The notes beneath the pieces are model-generated. The model worked only from the letters and a program-made list of their open reading frames with translations. It made no database searches and was not told the origin of the DNA. Position numbers and translations under genes: made by a program. Positions 19,017 to 28,079 of a DNA stretch of 64,000 bases are shown here, piece after piece. Position 1 is the stretch's first letter, and each line of letters begins with the position of its first letter. The DNA lies in contig NZ_KK853997.1 of assembly GCF_000696185.1 (NCBI RefSeq), forward strand, positions 2,865,604-2,929,603. Reading direction: 5' to 3'. The stretch is from Kitasatospora cheerisanensis KCTC 2395 (GTDB lineage: Bacteria > Actinomycetota > Actinomycetes > Streptomycetales > Streptomycetaceae).

Positions 19017-20228
19017 TCAGCGGCGCCAGACCAGCAGCACCGCTCGGTCGTCGTTGACGTGCTTGGCGACGGTGTCGATCAGCCGGACCGCGGCGCCGGC
19101 CCGGATCGGCCCCGGGGCGGCGGCGATCAGCCGGTCGGCCTCGCCCATCAGCCGGTCCATGCCCTCGGCGAGGTCGCGGCCGGGGATCTCCACCATGCCG
19201 TCGGTGCACAGCATCAGCACGTCCCCGGGGCCGAGCACGCCGCGCACCCCTTCGAACTTGGCCTCGTCGTAGACGCCGAGCAGCGGGCCCTCGGCCTCCT
19301 TGACCTCCCAGTGCCCGGCGCCGGCGAGCCGGTGCATGCCGGGCAGGTGCCCGGCGGAGAGCAGTTCGTACTCGCCGGTGTCCAGGTCGACCACCAGGTG
19401 GACGGCGGTGGCGAAGCCCTCCGCCCAGTCCTGGCGCAGCAGGTAGCCGTTGGCGGCGGGCAGGAAGTCGTGGGCGGGCAGCGAGCCGAGCAGTCCGCCG
19501 AAGGCGCCGGAGAGCAGCAGGGCGCGGCTGCCGGCGTCCATGCCCTTGCCGGAGACGTCGGCGAGGACGGCTTCGAGCATCCGGCCGCCGGGGCCGGTGC
19601 GGGCGGCGACCATGAAGTCGCCGGAGAAGGACTGGCCGCCGGCCGGGCGCAGCGCGGTGTCGGTGTGCCAGCCGTCGGGCAGCCGCGGGACGCGGCCCTG
19701 GACCCGGATCCGCTCGCGCAGGTCGAACAGCATGGTGGAGCCGCCGCGCCAGGGCACGCCGATCCGGCGGCGGAACTGGGCGACCAGCAGTCCGGCGACG
19801 CCGACCGCGCCGACCACCAGCGCGGATCCGGGGGTGACGCCGTGCGTGTAGGCCTCGGGCGTGGCGCTGGCGACGCGCTCCCCGGTGTGCACCAGGGACT
19901 CGGTGACCAGCCCGGCGACCGCGACGGCGTACAGCAGCACCAGGGTGCCGGGGCGCAGCAGCAGCGCGCCGGCCAGCACCGGCAGCACCAGGGCGGTGGG
20001 CGGGGCCCAGTCCGGCAGCAGGATGTTCAGCAGCACCAGGACGGGCACCGCGAGGGCGAGCGCGGCGAACGCCCACCAGTCGGCGCCGTCGCCGCGGAAG
20101 TAGTCGACCCCGGTGCGGCGCAGCCTGCGCCGGGCCCGGTACAGCGCCGCGCGCAGCCGGGCCGTCACGGGCTCGCGGGACGGTCCGCCGTCCCGGCCCG
20201 TCGCACTGGGACGCGCGCTGCCGGCCAT
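19017..20228 (-). CDS. Membrane PP2C-type (SpoIIE) serine phosphatase
   Basis: The 403-residue product from ATG 20228 (MAGSARPSATG; AAGG about 9 bases upstream) has four or so hydrophobic segments in residues 50-150 (WWAFAALALAVPVLVLLNILLP and others). A cytosolic SpoIIE/PP2C domain follows, with FMVAAR, VLADVSGKGMDAG (metal-binding Asp) and MLCTDGMVEIPG. Such proteins in streptomycetes dephosphorylate anti-sigma-factor antagonists in RsbU-like partner switching. No antagonist or anti-sigma gene is adjacent, so the target is unknown. Frames upstream of 20228 stay open but look non-coding. Confidence 0.88.
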   Translation of the reverse strand: MAGSARPSATGRDGGPSREPVTARLRAALYRARRRLRRTGVDYFRGDGADWWAFAALALAVPVLVLLNILLPDWAPPTALVLPVLAGALLLRPGTLVLLYAVAVAGLVTESLVHTGERVASATPEAYTHGVTPGSALVVGAVGVAGLLVAQFRRRIGVPWRGGSTMLFDLRERIRVQGRVPRLPDGWHTDTALRPAGGQSFSGDFMVAARTGPGGRMLEAVLADVSGKGMDAGSRALLLSGAFGGLLGSLPAHDFLPAANGYLLRQDWAEGFATAVHLVVDLDTGEYELLSAGHLPGMHRLAGAGHWEVKEAEGPLLGVYDEAKFEGVRGVLGPGDVLMLCTDGMVEIPGRDLAEGMDRLMGEADRLIAAAPGPIRAGAAVRLIDTVAKHVNDDRAVLLVWRR

Positions 20229-20400
20229 GGGGACCGACCTTATCCACCGTCGGTGCGCGCGTCGACGGCCCGGGTGGCACCGAGTGCAACGAAGTCGGCA
20301 CGCTCCGGTGGGTTTCGGCCGCGCGCGCCGGATCCGGGGGCGCGCCGGGGGCGCGACAAATCGGTCGCGCGGGCCCGGACCGGGTGATAGGCAGGGCCTC

Positions 20401-21654
20401 ATGACGATTCGACACCCCGAGCTGACCGTACGGACGTTGCGCGCCGAGGAGTGGGACACCTGGTACGACGTGCTGGACGTGGCCTTCGGCGGGGGCGGGG
20501 AGGCGCCCGAGGAGCGGGCGCTGTGGCACGAGTTGACGGAGGTCGGGCGTTCGCTGGCGGTCTGCGAGGGCGAGCGGATCATCGGCACCGCCGGGGCGGT
20601 CGGCTTCCGGCTGGTGGTGCCGGGCGGCGCGGTGCTCCCGGCGGCGGGCGTGACGATGGTGGGCGTGCTGCCCACCCACCGGCGGCGGGGCGTGCTGACC
20701 GCCCTGATGCGCCGTCAGCTGGACGACGTGCGCGCGGCCGGCGAGTGCCTGGCGGTGCTGACGGCCTCCGAGCCGCCGATCTACGGCCGGTTCGGCTACG
20801 GGCAGGCCACCCGCAAGGCGGTGGTGTCGATGGCCCGCGGCCGGGTGAAGGTGCACACCCCGGAGCAGCGCGGCGAGTTGGTGCTGCGGCTGGCCGATCC
20901 GGTGGCCGAGCTGGGCCGCTGCGAGGAGCTGTACGCCCGCCTGGCGACCCGCCGTCCGGGCACCCTGGTGCGGCAGCCCGGCTGGGAGAAGGTCCCGGTG
21001 CTGGACGCGCCGGGCTCCCGCGGCGGCTTCTCCCCGCTGCAGTCGGTGCTGGCGGAGGACCCGGAGACCGGCGAACTGCTGGGCTACGCCCGGTACGCGG
21101 TGAAGGGCGGGTGGGACGAGCGCGGCGCGGCCGGCGTGGTCCGGGTCCGCGCGGTGCAGGCGGAGCAGCCCTGGGTGTACGCCCGGCTGTGGGAGTTCCT
21201 GCTGGACCTCGACCTGACCGAGCGGGTGGAGGCGTACAACCTGCCGGTCGACGACGCGCTGCTGCACCTGGTGTCGGACGTCCGGCACCTGACGCCGCGT
21301 CTGGTCGACGGCATGTTCGTGCGGCTGGTGGACCTGCCGAAGGCGCTGGAGGCGCGCGGCTGGGCCCTGCCGGTGGACGTGGTGCTGGAGGTCACCGACG
21401 CGTTCTGCCCGTGGAACGCGGGCCGTTGGCGGCTGACGGCGGCGCCGGGCAAGCCGGCCTCCTGCGTGCCGACCGACGAGCCGGCCGATCTGGAGCTGGA
21501 CGTCCGGGAGTTGGGCTCGGTCTACCTGGGCGGCGGCTCGCTGGCGGCGCTGGCCGCGTCCGGCCTGGTGCGGGAGGTGCGGCCGGGCGCGCTGGAGCCG
21601 GCCTCGGCGGCGTTCCGTTCGGGGCTGGAGCCCTGGCTGCCGCACAACTTCTGA
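20401..21654 (+). CDS. Eis-like GNAT N-acetyltransferase
   Basis: A 417-residue protein of the three-part Eis family: an N-terminal GNAT domain with the acetyl-CoA loop THRRRGVLTALM (about 95-106), a second degenerate GNAT half, and a C-terminal SCP2-like domain (from about 305). The C-terminal carboxylate end FRSGLEPWLPHNF is typical. ATG 20401 has GGCAGGG about 5 bases upstream. Mycobacterial Eis acetylates aminoglycosides and host proteins; substrates in streptomycetes are not known to me. The gene faces rpiB with a short convergent gap. Confidence 0.9.
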   Translation: MTIRHPELTVRTLRAEEWDTWYDVLDVAFGGGGEAPEERALWHELTEVGRSLAVCEGERIIGTAGAVGFRLVVPGGAVLPAAGVTMVGVLPTHRRRGVLTALMRRQLDDVRAAGECLAVLTASEPPIYGRFGYGQATRKAVVSMARGRVKVHTPEQRGELVLRLADPVAELGRCEELYARLATRRPGTLVRQPGWEKVPVLDAPGSRGGFSPLQSVLAEDPETGELLGYARYAVKGGWDERGAAGVVRVRAVQAEQPWVYARLWEFLLDLDLTERVEAYNLPVDDALLHLVSDVRHLTPRLVDGMFVRLVDLPKALEARGWALPVDVVLEVTDAFCPWNAGRWRLTAAPGKPASCVPTDEPADLELDVRELGSVYLGGGSLAALAASGLVREVRPGALEPASAAFRSGLEPWLPHNF

Positions 21655-21673
21655 CCGGCCCGCGCCGGAACGG

Positions 21674-21707
21674 ACGCGCCCGCCGGGCAACTGCCGGGCG
21701 GGCGCGG
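21674..21707. terminator. Probable bidirectional terminator
   Basis: Imperfect GC-rich inverted repeat (CGCGCCCG ... CGGGCGCG core) in the short gap between the convergent acetyltransferase and rpiB genes. Confidence 0.45.
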
Positions 21708-21723
21708 TGCGTTGCGGGCCGGA

Positions 21724-22209
21724 TCAGCCCTGCGGGTGGTGGGCCGGGACGGGCGGCAGCTCGCCGGTGGTCTCGTACTCGGACAGCATCTCGATCCGGC
21801 GGGTGTGCCGGGGCTCGCCGCTGTACGGGGTGTTGAGGAAGATCTCGACGAACTTGGTGGCCTCGTCCAGGGTGTGCATCCGGCCGCCGACCGAGATCAC
21901 GTTGGCGTTGTTGTGCTCGCGGCCGAGGGCGGCGGTCTGCTCGCTCCAGGCCAGCGCGGCGCGGACGCCCTTGACCTTGTTGGCGGCGATCGCCTCGCCG
22001 TTGCCGGAGCCGCCGATCACCACGCCCAGCGCCTCCGGGTCGGCGGCGGTGCGCTCGGCCGCCCGCAGGCAGAACGGCGGGTAGTCGTCCTCGGCGTCGT
22101 AGATGTGCGGGCCGCAGTCGACCGGCTCGTGCCCGGCCCCCTTCAGCCACTCGACGAGGTGGTTCTTCAGTTCGTATCCGGCGTGGTCGGAGCCCAGGTA
22201 GACGCGCAT
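21724..22209 (-). CDS. rpiB: Ribose-5-phosphate isomerase B
   Basis: Interconverts ribose 5-phosphate and ribulose 5-phosphate in the pentose phosphate pathway. Start ATG 22209 gives 161 residues beginning MRVYLGSDHAG, the usual actinobacterial RpiB start. GGSGNGEAIAANK (phosphate loop) and EHNNANVISVGGR are conserved. The protein resembles the Mycobacterium tuberculosis RpiB subtype, in which Glu replaces the active-site Cys of other RpiBs; the SGNGE Glu is present here. Its neighbourhood with the Rv2466c-like gene and pepN mirrors mycobacteria. Confidence 0.95.
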   Translation of the reverse strand: MRVYLGSDHAGYELKNHLVEWLKGAGHEPVDCGPHIYDAEDDYPPFCLRAAERTAADPEALGVVIGGSGNGEAIAANKVKGVRAALAWSEQTAALGREHNNANVISVGGRMHTLDEATKFVEIFLNTPYSGEPRHTRRIEMLSEYETTGELPPVPAHHPQG

Positions 22210-22279
22210 GGACACGAGTGTGACATGCCTCCGGGCCCGCACCCCGGCAGGGGCGGCGGGCCCGGTTGCGGACGGGTCG

Positions 22280-22876
22280 TCAGCGGCGGCCGACCAGCTT
22301 CCAGGTGAGCGGGAGGGCGCCCATCGCGAGCACCATCTTCAGCGCGTCGCCGACCAGGTACGGGTACATGCCGAGGCTCGCGGCCCGGGCCAGCGGGACG
22401 TCCAGGGCGAAGGCCAGGTACGGCACGCCGACCGCGTAGATCACCAGGCTGCCGAGCGCCATCGCGCCGGCGGTGTACAGCGGGCTGCGGTCGGCGCCGC
22501 GGCGGGCCAGCGCGCCGGTGAGGGCGGCGGCCAGCACGAAGCCGATCACGTAGCCGAAGGTGGCCAGGCCGGCGCCGGAGCTGCCCTCGGCGAACCAGGG
22601 CAGGCCGGCCGCGCCGGCGGCCAGGTACAGGCCGAGCGCGGCGGCGCCGCGGCGGGCGCCGAGCGCGGTGCCGACCAGCAGCGCGGCGAAGGTCTGCCCG
22701 GTGACCGGCACCGGCGAGCCCGGCACCGGGACGGACAGCTGGGCGGCGAGGCCGGTCAGGGCGGCGCCGCCGGCCACCAGGGCCAGGTCGCGGGCCCGCG
22801 CGCCGATCCGGGTGGACGCCTGCGGCAGCAGGTCGGCGAGGACGGCGGTGGACGGTATCGACGCGGCGATGGCCAT
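22280..22876 (-). CDS. bioY: Biotin transporter BioY (S component of ECF transporter)
   Basis: The 198-residue integral membrane protein has about six hydrophobic segments and the BioY signature: PVPGSPVPVTGQTFA (about 49-63), GLPWFAEGSSGAG, and a late YLVGDALKMVLA. BioY binds biotin and works alone or with the shared ECF module (EcfAA'T). No ecfAT genes are adjacent, so it would use a remote module or act solitarily. It is divergent from the amino-acid permease gene. Confidence 0.92.
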   Translation of the reverse strand: MAIAASIPSTAVLADLLPQASTRIGARARDLALVAGGAALTGLAAQLSVPVPGSPVPVTGQTFAALLVGTALGARRGAAALGLYLAAGAAGLPWFAEGSSGAGLATFGYVIGFVLAAALTGALARRGADRSPLYTAGAMALGSLVIYAVGVPYLAFALDVPLARAASLGMYPYLVGDALKMVLAMGALPLTWKLVGRR

Positions 22877-23153
22877 GGCTGCTCCCGGGGTTCCGATGGG
22901 GTGATCACTGCGAACCTACGCCGCGTCAGGTCTCCGCCGCCGCGTCGGGCGCGACAAAGCCGACCGGCCCCGCCTTGTCGGGTCCGGCCTGTGACCAAGC
23001 CCTCACTGCGTGCACTCGGTGGTGCGGCGGTCACTGTCCGTCGGACGGGCGTCCGGATGCCGGTCCCGGTTGGGGCGTTCACGTCATCTGCCGAATAGTG
23101 GACAGACCCTTCCGAAATGGTCGGGCACCCGCACAGTCTGGAAAACCCTCCGC
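22877..23153. promoter_or_regulatory. Divergent promoter region bioY / amino-acid permease
   Basis: This 277-base gap must hold both promoters. An imperfect inverted repeat GACAAAGC ... GCCTTGTC (22952-22979) is the only structure seen; no BioQ- or BirA-type operator could be identified with confidence. Confidence 0.35.
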
Positions 23154-24554
23154 ATGACCCGAACACCCTCCTCCGCCACGGCGTCCGCCGCGCCGGACGC
23201 CGCCGGCACCGCCGAGGACTCCGGCCTGGCCCACGGACTCAAGCAGCGCCACCTGTCGATGATCGCGCTCGGCGGCGTGATCGGCGCCGGGCTGTTCGTG
23301 GGCTCCGGCTCCGGGATCGCCGCCGCCGGTCCGGCCGTGGTGCTCGCCTTCGCCGCCTCCGGGCTGCTGGTGATGCTGGTGATGCGGATGCTCGGCGAGA
23401 TGTCCGCCGCCCGTCCCGCCTCCGGCTCGTTCTCGGTGCACGCCGACCGGGAGATCGGCCCGTGGGCGGGCTTCACCGTCGGCTGGCTGTTCTGGATCCT
23501 GCTGTGCGTGGGCGTCGCGGTGGAGGCGATCGGTGCGGCCGGCATCGTCTCCGGCTGGCTGCCCGCGGTGCCGTCCTGGGCCTGGGTGGCCGTCTTCATG
23601 GCGTTCTTCTGCCTGACCAACCTGGCGGCGGTGCGGAACTTCGGCGAGTTCGAGTTCTGGTTCGCCGCGATCAAGGTGCTGGCGATCAGCGCCTTCCTGG
23701 TGATCGGCGTCCTCGCCGTGCTCGGCCTGCTGCCCGGCACCCCCTCCCCCGGCGCCGGCAACCTGACCGGCCATCACGGCTTCCTGCCGAACGGCGCGAG
23801 CGGCCTGGTCACCGGCCTGCTCGCCTCGGTGTTCGCGTACGGCGGCCTGGAGACCGTCACCATCGCCGCCGCCGAGTCCGAGAACCCCCGGCGCAGTGTG
23901 GCCGTCGCGGTGCGCACCGCGATGTGGCGGATCGCCCTGTTCTACGTCGGCTCGATGGCCGTGATCGTCACCCTGGTCCCGTGGGACGACCCGTCGGTGG
24001 TCCGGCCGGGCCCGTACGTCGCCGTGCTGGGCACCCTGGGCATCCCGGGGGCGGCGCAGCTGATGAACGTGGTGGTGCTGATCGCGCTGCTCTCCGCGAT
24101 GAACGCCAACATCTACGGCTCGTCCCGGATGGTGCACTCGCTGGTCGCCCGCGGCCACGGCCCGCGCGCGCTGGCCCGGCTGTCCGGCGGCGTTCCGCGC
24201 CGGGCGGTGCTGGCCTCCTGCGCGTTCGGCTTCCTGGCCGTGCTGCTGTCCTACTGGTGGCCGGAGACGGTGTTCTCCTGGCTGCTCAACATGGTCGGCG
24301 CCGCGGTCCTGGTGGTCTGGGCCTTCATCGCCGTCGCCCAGCTCCGCATGCGCCGCCACCTGCCCGCCGCGCAACTCCCGGTCCGGATGTGGGCGTTCCC
24401 GTACCTGACGTACGCGGCGCTGGCCGCGATGGGGTTCGTCCTGGTGCTGATGACGCTCGACTCCGCGAACCGCATCCAGCTGTACTTCACCGCCGGGCTG
24501 ACCGTGGCGCTGGCCGCTCTGGGCCTGCTGAAGAACCGTCGGCCGGCGTCCTGA
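23154..24554 (+). CDS. Amino acid permease (APC superfamily, AAT family)
   Basis: A 466-residue protein with about 12 membrane helices. The N-terminal part has the family hallmark KQRHLSMIALGGVIGAGLFVGSG at about residues 27-49, and GEMSAARPASGSF follows helix 2. It resembles GabP/AroP/CycA-type proton symporters; the substrate cannot be told from sequence. ATG 23154 was chosen as the start because the preceding in-frame residues are not permease-like; the ribosome site is weak (GGAAAA). The gene stands alone and ends at a hairpin facing the next gene. Confidence 0.88.
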   Translation: MTRTPSSATASAAPDAAGTAEDSGLAHGLKQRHLSMIALGGVIGAGLFVGSGSGIAAAGPAVVLAFAASGLLVMLVMRMLGEMSAARPASGSFSVHADREIGPWAGFTVGWLFWILLCVGVAVEAIGAAGIVSGWLPAVPSWAWVAVFMAFFCLTNLAAVRNFGEFEFWFAAIKVLAISAFLVIGVLAVLGLLPGTPSPGAGNLTGHHGFLPNGASGLVTGLLASVFAYGGLETVTIAAAESENPRRSVAVAVRTAMWRIALFYVGSMAVIVTLVPWDDPSVVRPGPYVAVLGTLGIPGAAQLMNVVVLIALLSAMNANIYGSSRMVHSLVARGHGPRALARLSGGVPRRAVLASCAFGFLAVLLSYWWPETVFSWLLNMVGAAVLVVWAFIAVAQLRMRRHLPAAQLPVRMWAFPYLTYAALAAMGFVLVLMTLDSANRIQLYFTAGLTVALAALGLLKNRRPAS

Positions 24555-24561
24555 GACGCAC

Positions 24562-24596
24562 GGAACCCCGCGGCCCGGGAGCGGGTCGCGGGGTCC
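24562..24596. terminator. Bidirectional terminator
   Basis: Imperfect stem GGAACCCCGCGGCCC / GGGTCGCGGGGTCC, 8 bases past the permease stop and 16 bases from the stop of the convergent DsbA-family gene. Confidence 0.6.
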
Positions 24597-24611
24597 GGTG
24601 CCGTACCGGGC

Positions 24612-25247
24612 CTACTCGAACGAGGGGCCCGCGGTCCGCGTCCGCTTGATCTCGTAGAAGCCGGGGGTGGACGCCACCAGCAGCGTCCCGTCCCAGAGCC
24701 GGGCGGCGGCCTCGCCGCGCGGGGCCGGGGTGACGACCGGTCCGAAGAAGGCGATCCGCTCGCCGTCGGGCCCGTCGACCGCGATCACCGGGGTGCCGAC
24801 GTCCTCGCCGACCAGGCCGATGCCCTCGGCGTGCGAGGCGCGCAGCTTCTCGTCGTACGCGTCGGTGTCCGCGGCGTCCGCGAGGTTCGCGGGCAGGCCG
24901 GCGGCGGTGAGGGCGGCGACCAGGGTCTCCCGGGTGTTGGGCAGGCCCTGGTTGTGGAAGCGCAGTCCGAGCTCGGTGTAGAGCCGGCCGAGCACCTCCT
25001 CGCCGTGCGCCTCGGCGGCGGCGACGAGCACCCGGACCGGGCCCCAGCCGGCGGCCAGCATCTCGCGGTACTGCTCGGGCAGGTCGTCCCGCTTCTCGTT
25101 GAGGACGGACAGGCTCATCACGTGCCAGCGGACGTCCACGGGGCGGAGCTTCTCGACCTCCAGCATCCAGCGGGAGGTCATCCAGGCCCACGGGCAGATC
25201 GGGTCGAACCAGAAGTCGGCGGTCTTGCGGCTGTCAGCGGTGCTCAC
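24612..25247 (-). CDS. DsbA-family oxidoreductase, mycothiol-dependent reductase Rv2466c-like
   Basis: A 211-residue thioredoxin-fold protein with active-site motif CPWA (FWFDPICPWAWMTSRW, about 13-28), a helical insertion, and the cis-Pro loop GTPVIA. The Mycobacterium tuberculosis homologue Rv2466c is a mycothiol-dependent nitroreductase/disulfide reductase induced by oxidative stress. The order rpiB / this gene / pepN is close to Rv2465c-Rv2466c-Rv2467, which supports orthology. ATG 25247 gives MSTADSRKTADFWF, the expected start. It is divergent from pepN. Confidence 0.9.
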   Translation of the reverse strand: MSTADSRKTADFWFDPICPWAWMTSRWMLEVEKLRPVDVRWHVMSLSVLNEKRDDLPEQYREMLAAGWGPVRVLVAAAEAHGEEVLGRLYTELGLRFHNQGLPNTRETLVAALTAAGLPANLADAADTDAYDEKLRASHAEGIGLVGEDVGTPVIAVDGPDGERIAFFGPVVTPAPRGEAAARLWDGTLLVASTPGFYEIKRTRTAGPSFE

Positions 25248-25438
25248 GGGCGGCGTCCTTCGGTGCGGCGGGCGGGAGTCGCGGGGGGCGGCGCCCCCCG
25301 GAGAGCTGCAACCCGGGGCCGGGCGCGGTGATTCCTCAAGCGGTGCAATGGCACAGCCGGGGCGGCGTGAAAGGATGCCCCCGATGGGGTGCCATGAACA
25401 CTCCGAAAGCCGTGTGTTCCGTACAGAGGAGTACCGCC

Positions 25439-28006
25439 GTGCCGGGCAAGAACCTGAGCCGTGAGGAGGCCCGCGACCGGGCCGGGATCATCCGGGTGGA
25501 CAGCTACCGCGTCCACCTGGACGTGAGTGCGGCGGCCGACCCCGGCCGGCCCACCTTCCGTTCCACCACCCGGATTTCGTTCGACTGCAGCGCGCCGGGC
25601 GCGTCGAGCTTCGCCGACCTGCTGGCCCCCGAGGTGGTCTCCGTCGAGCTGAACGGCCGTCGGCTGGACCCGGCCGAGGTGTTCGACGGCGCCCGGGTCG
25701 CGCTGCCGGAGCTCGCCGCCCGCAACGAGCTGACGGTGGTCGCCGAGTGCGCCTACAGCCGCACCGGCGAGGGCCTGCACCGCTTCGTCGACCCGGCGGA
25801 CGGCGAGACCTACCTGTACACCCACTACGAGCCGGCCGACGCCCGCCGGGTGTTCGCCGACTTCGAACAGCCCGACCTGAAGGCCCCGTTCAGCTTCACG
25901 GTGACCGCCCCGGCGGCCTGGGACGTGTACGCCAACGCCGTGCACGAGCGCATCACCGAGGACGGTGACAACCGCACCTGGGAGTTCGCGCCGACGCAGC
26001 CGATCTCCACCTACCTGACCGCCGTGGTGGCCGGCCCGTACCACGTGGTGCGCGACCACTACTCCCGCGAACTGCCCGACGGCAGCGTGCTGGAGATCCC
26101 GCTCGCCGCCACCTGCCGCCGCTCGCTGGCCCCGTACTTCGACGCGGACGAGATCCTCACCGTCACCAAGCAGGGCCTGGACTTCTTCCACGAGGAGTTC
26201 GACTACCCGTACCCGTTCGGCAAGTACGACCAGTGCTTCGTCCCCGAGTACAACATCGGCGCGATGGAGAACCCGGGCTGCGTGACCTTCCGCGAGGAGT
26301 TCATCTACCGCTCGAAGGTCACCGAGGCCGCGTACGAGGCCCGCGCCAACGTGATCCTGCACGAGATGGCGCACATGTGGTTCGGCGACCTGGTCACCAT
26401 GAAGTGGTGGGACGACCTGTGGCTGAAGGAGTCCTTCGCCGACTTCATGGGCTCCTTCGCGCAGATCGAGGCCACCAAGTACCGCGCCGCCTGGATCACC
26501 TTCGCCAACCGCCGCAAGGCCTGGGCGTACCGGCAGGACCAGTTCCCCACCACCCACCCGATCACCGCGGACATCCGCGACCTCGAGGACGCCAAGCTCA
26601 ACTTCGACGGCATCACCTACGCCAAGGGCGCGTCCGTCCTCAAGCAGCTGGTCGCCTACGTCGGCCGGGACGCGTTCTTCGAGGGCGCCCGCCGCTACTT
26701 CAAGAAGCACGCCTTCGGCAACACCGTCCTCGGCGACCTGCTGGACGCCCTGGAGGAGACCAGCGGCCGCGACCTGCGCGCCTGGTCCGCCGCCTGGCTG
26801 CAGACCTCCGGCGTCAACACCCTCACCCCCGAGGTCACCTACGACGCCGAGGGCCGGATCACCGAACTGGCGATCCGTCAGGACGGCGAGGTGCTGCGCC
26901 CGCACCGGATCGCGGTCGGCCTGTACGACCGCGCCGAGGACGGCGCGCTGCGGCGCACCGACCGCTACGAGCTGGACGTCACCGGCGCCCGCACCGTGGT
27001 CGCCGACGCGGCCGGCCGCTCGCTGCCCGCGCTGGTGCTGCTCAACGACGACGACCTGACGTACTGCAAGGTCCGCTTCGACGAGCGCTCGCTGGAGACC
27101 CTGCGCACCGGCCTCGGCGACCTGGCCGGCGAGACCGGCCTGGCCCGCGCGCTGGCCTGGTCCGCGGTGTGGAACCTGACCCGCGACGGGCTGATGCCCA
27201 CCCGCGACTACCTCGACCTGGTGCAGCGCTTCGCCGGCCGGGAGTCCGACATCGGCGTCCTGCAGTCCCTGCACCAGCAGGCCGGCACCGCGCTGGAGCT
27301 GTACGCCGACCCGGCCCGCCGCGGCGAGTACGGCACCGCGCTCGCCGAGGTCGCCCTGCGCGAGCTGTCGCTGGCCGCGCCCGGCAGCGACCACCAGCTG
27401 GCCTGGGCCCGCTTCTTCGCCGAGACCGCCGAGCGCGCCGACCACCTGCAGCTGCTGCGCGGCCTGCTGGAGGGCACCGGCCGGATCGACGGCCTGACGG
27501 TCGATCAGGAGCTGCGCTGGAGCTTCTGGCTGGCCCTGGCCACCCACGGCGCGGCCGACGCCGAGGAGCTGTCCGCCGAACTGGCCCGCGACAACACCGC
27601 CAGCGGCCGCCGCCAGCACACCCAGTGCCTGGCCGCGCGGCCCACCCCGGCCGCCAAGGCCGCCGCCTGGAGCGCCGTGGTCGACTCCGACGAGCTGCCC
27701 AACGCCCTGGTCGAGGCGCAGATCGCCGGCTTCAACCAGGCCGGGCAGCGCGAGCTGACCGCCGCCTACGCCGAGCCGTACTTCGCGATGCTGGAGTCGA
27801 TCTGGGCCGAGCGCTCGATCGAGATCGCGATGCGGATCGTCGGCGGCTTCTTCCCCCGCTACCGGACCACGCCCGCGACGCTGGCCGCCACCGACGCCTG
27901 GCTGACGGGCCATCAGGACGCCGCCCCCGCGCTGCGCCGGCTGGTCCTGGAGTGCCGCGACGACCTGGCCCGCGCGCTGCGCGCCCAGGAGTGCGACGTC
28001 CAGTAG
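25439..28006 (+). CDS. pepN: Aminopeptidase N (M1 family)
   Basis: Zinc metallo-aminopeptidase of the gluzincin M1 family, acting on N-termini of peptides. GTG 25439 has GAGGAG about 7 bases upstream and gives VPGKNLSREEA, the usual streptomycete PepN start. The exopeptidase motif GAMEN (274-278) and the zinc site HExxH (308-312, HEMAHMW) with the downstream Glu in KESFADF are intact. The product is 855 residues with the C-terminal ERAP1-like helical domain. Expected in the cytosol: no signal peptide. Confidence 0.96.
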   Translation: MPGKNLSREEARDRAGIIRVDSYRVHLDVSAAADPGRPTFRSTTRISFDCSAPGASSFADLLAPEVVSVELNGRRLDPAEVFDGARVALPELAARNELTVVAECAYSRTGEGLHRFVDPADGETYLYTHYEPADARRVFADFEQPDLKAPFSFTVTAPAAWDVYANAVHERITEDGDNRTWEFAPTQPISTYLTAVVAGPYHVVRDHYSRELPDGSVLEIPLAATCRRSLAPYFDADEILTVTKQGLDFFHEEFDYPYPFGKYDQCFVPEYNIGAMENPGCVTFREEFIYRSKVTEAAYEARANVILHEMAHMWFGDLVTMKWWDDLWLKESFADFMGSFAQIEATKYRAAWITFANRRKAWAYRQDQFPTTHPITADIRDLEDAKLNFDGITYAKGASVLKQLVAYVGRDAFFEGARRYFKKHAFGNTVLGDLLDALEETSGRDLRAWSAAWLQTSGVNTLTPEVTYDAEGRITELAIRQDGEVLRPHRIAVGLYDRAEDGALRRTDRYELDVTGARTVVADAAGRSLPALVLLNDDDLTYCKVRFDERSLETLRTGLGDLAGETGLARALAWSAVWNLTRDGLMPTRDYLDLVQRFAGRESDIGVLQSLHQQAGTALELYADPARRGEYGTALAEVALRELSLAAPGSDHQLAWARFFAETAERADHLQLLRGLLEGTGRIDGLTVDQELRWSFWLALATHGAADAEELSAELARDNTASGRRQHTQCLAARPTPAAKAAAWSAVVDSDELPNALVEAQIAGFNQAGQRELTAAYAEPYFAMLESIWAERSIEIAMRIVGGFFPRYRTTPATLAATDAWLTGHQDAAPALRRLVLECRDDLARALRAQECDVQ

Positions 28007-28020
28007 CGGCGCCCGCGCGA

Positions 28021-28060
28021 CGGCCCGGCCCCCGCTCCGATCGGAGCGGGGGCCGGGCCG
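28021..28060. terminator. 40-base perfect palindrome terminator
   Basis: Two exact 20-base complementary arms meet at 28040/28041, between the convergent pepN and ngcG stops (15 and 20 bases away). It can end transcription from both sides. Confidence 0.82.
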
Positions 28061-28079
28061 TTCTGCCGTACGGGGAGCG

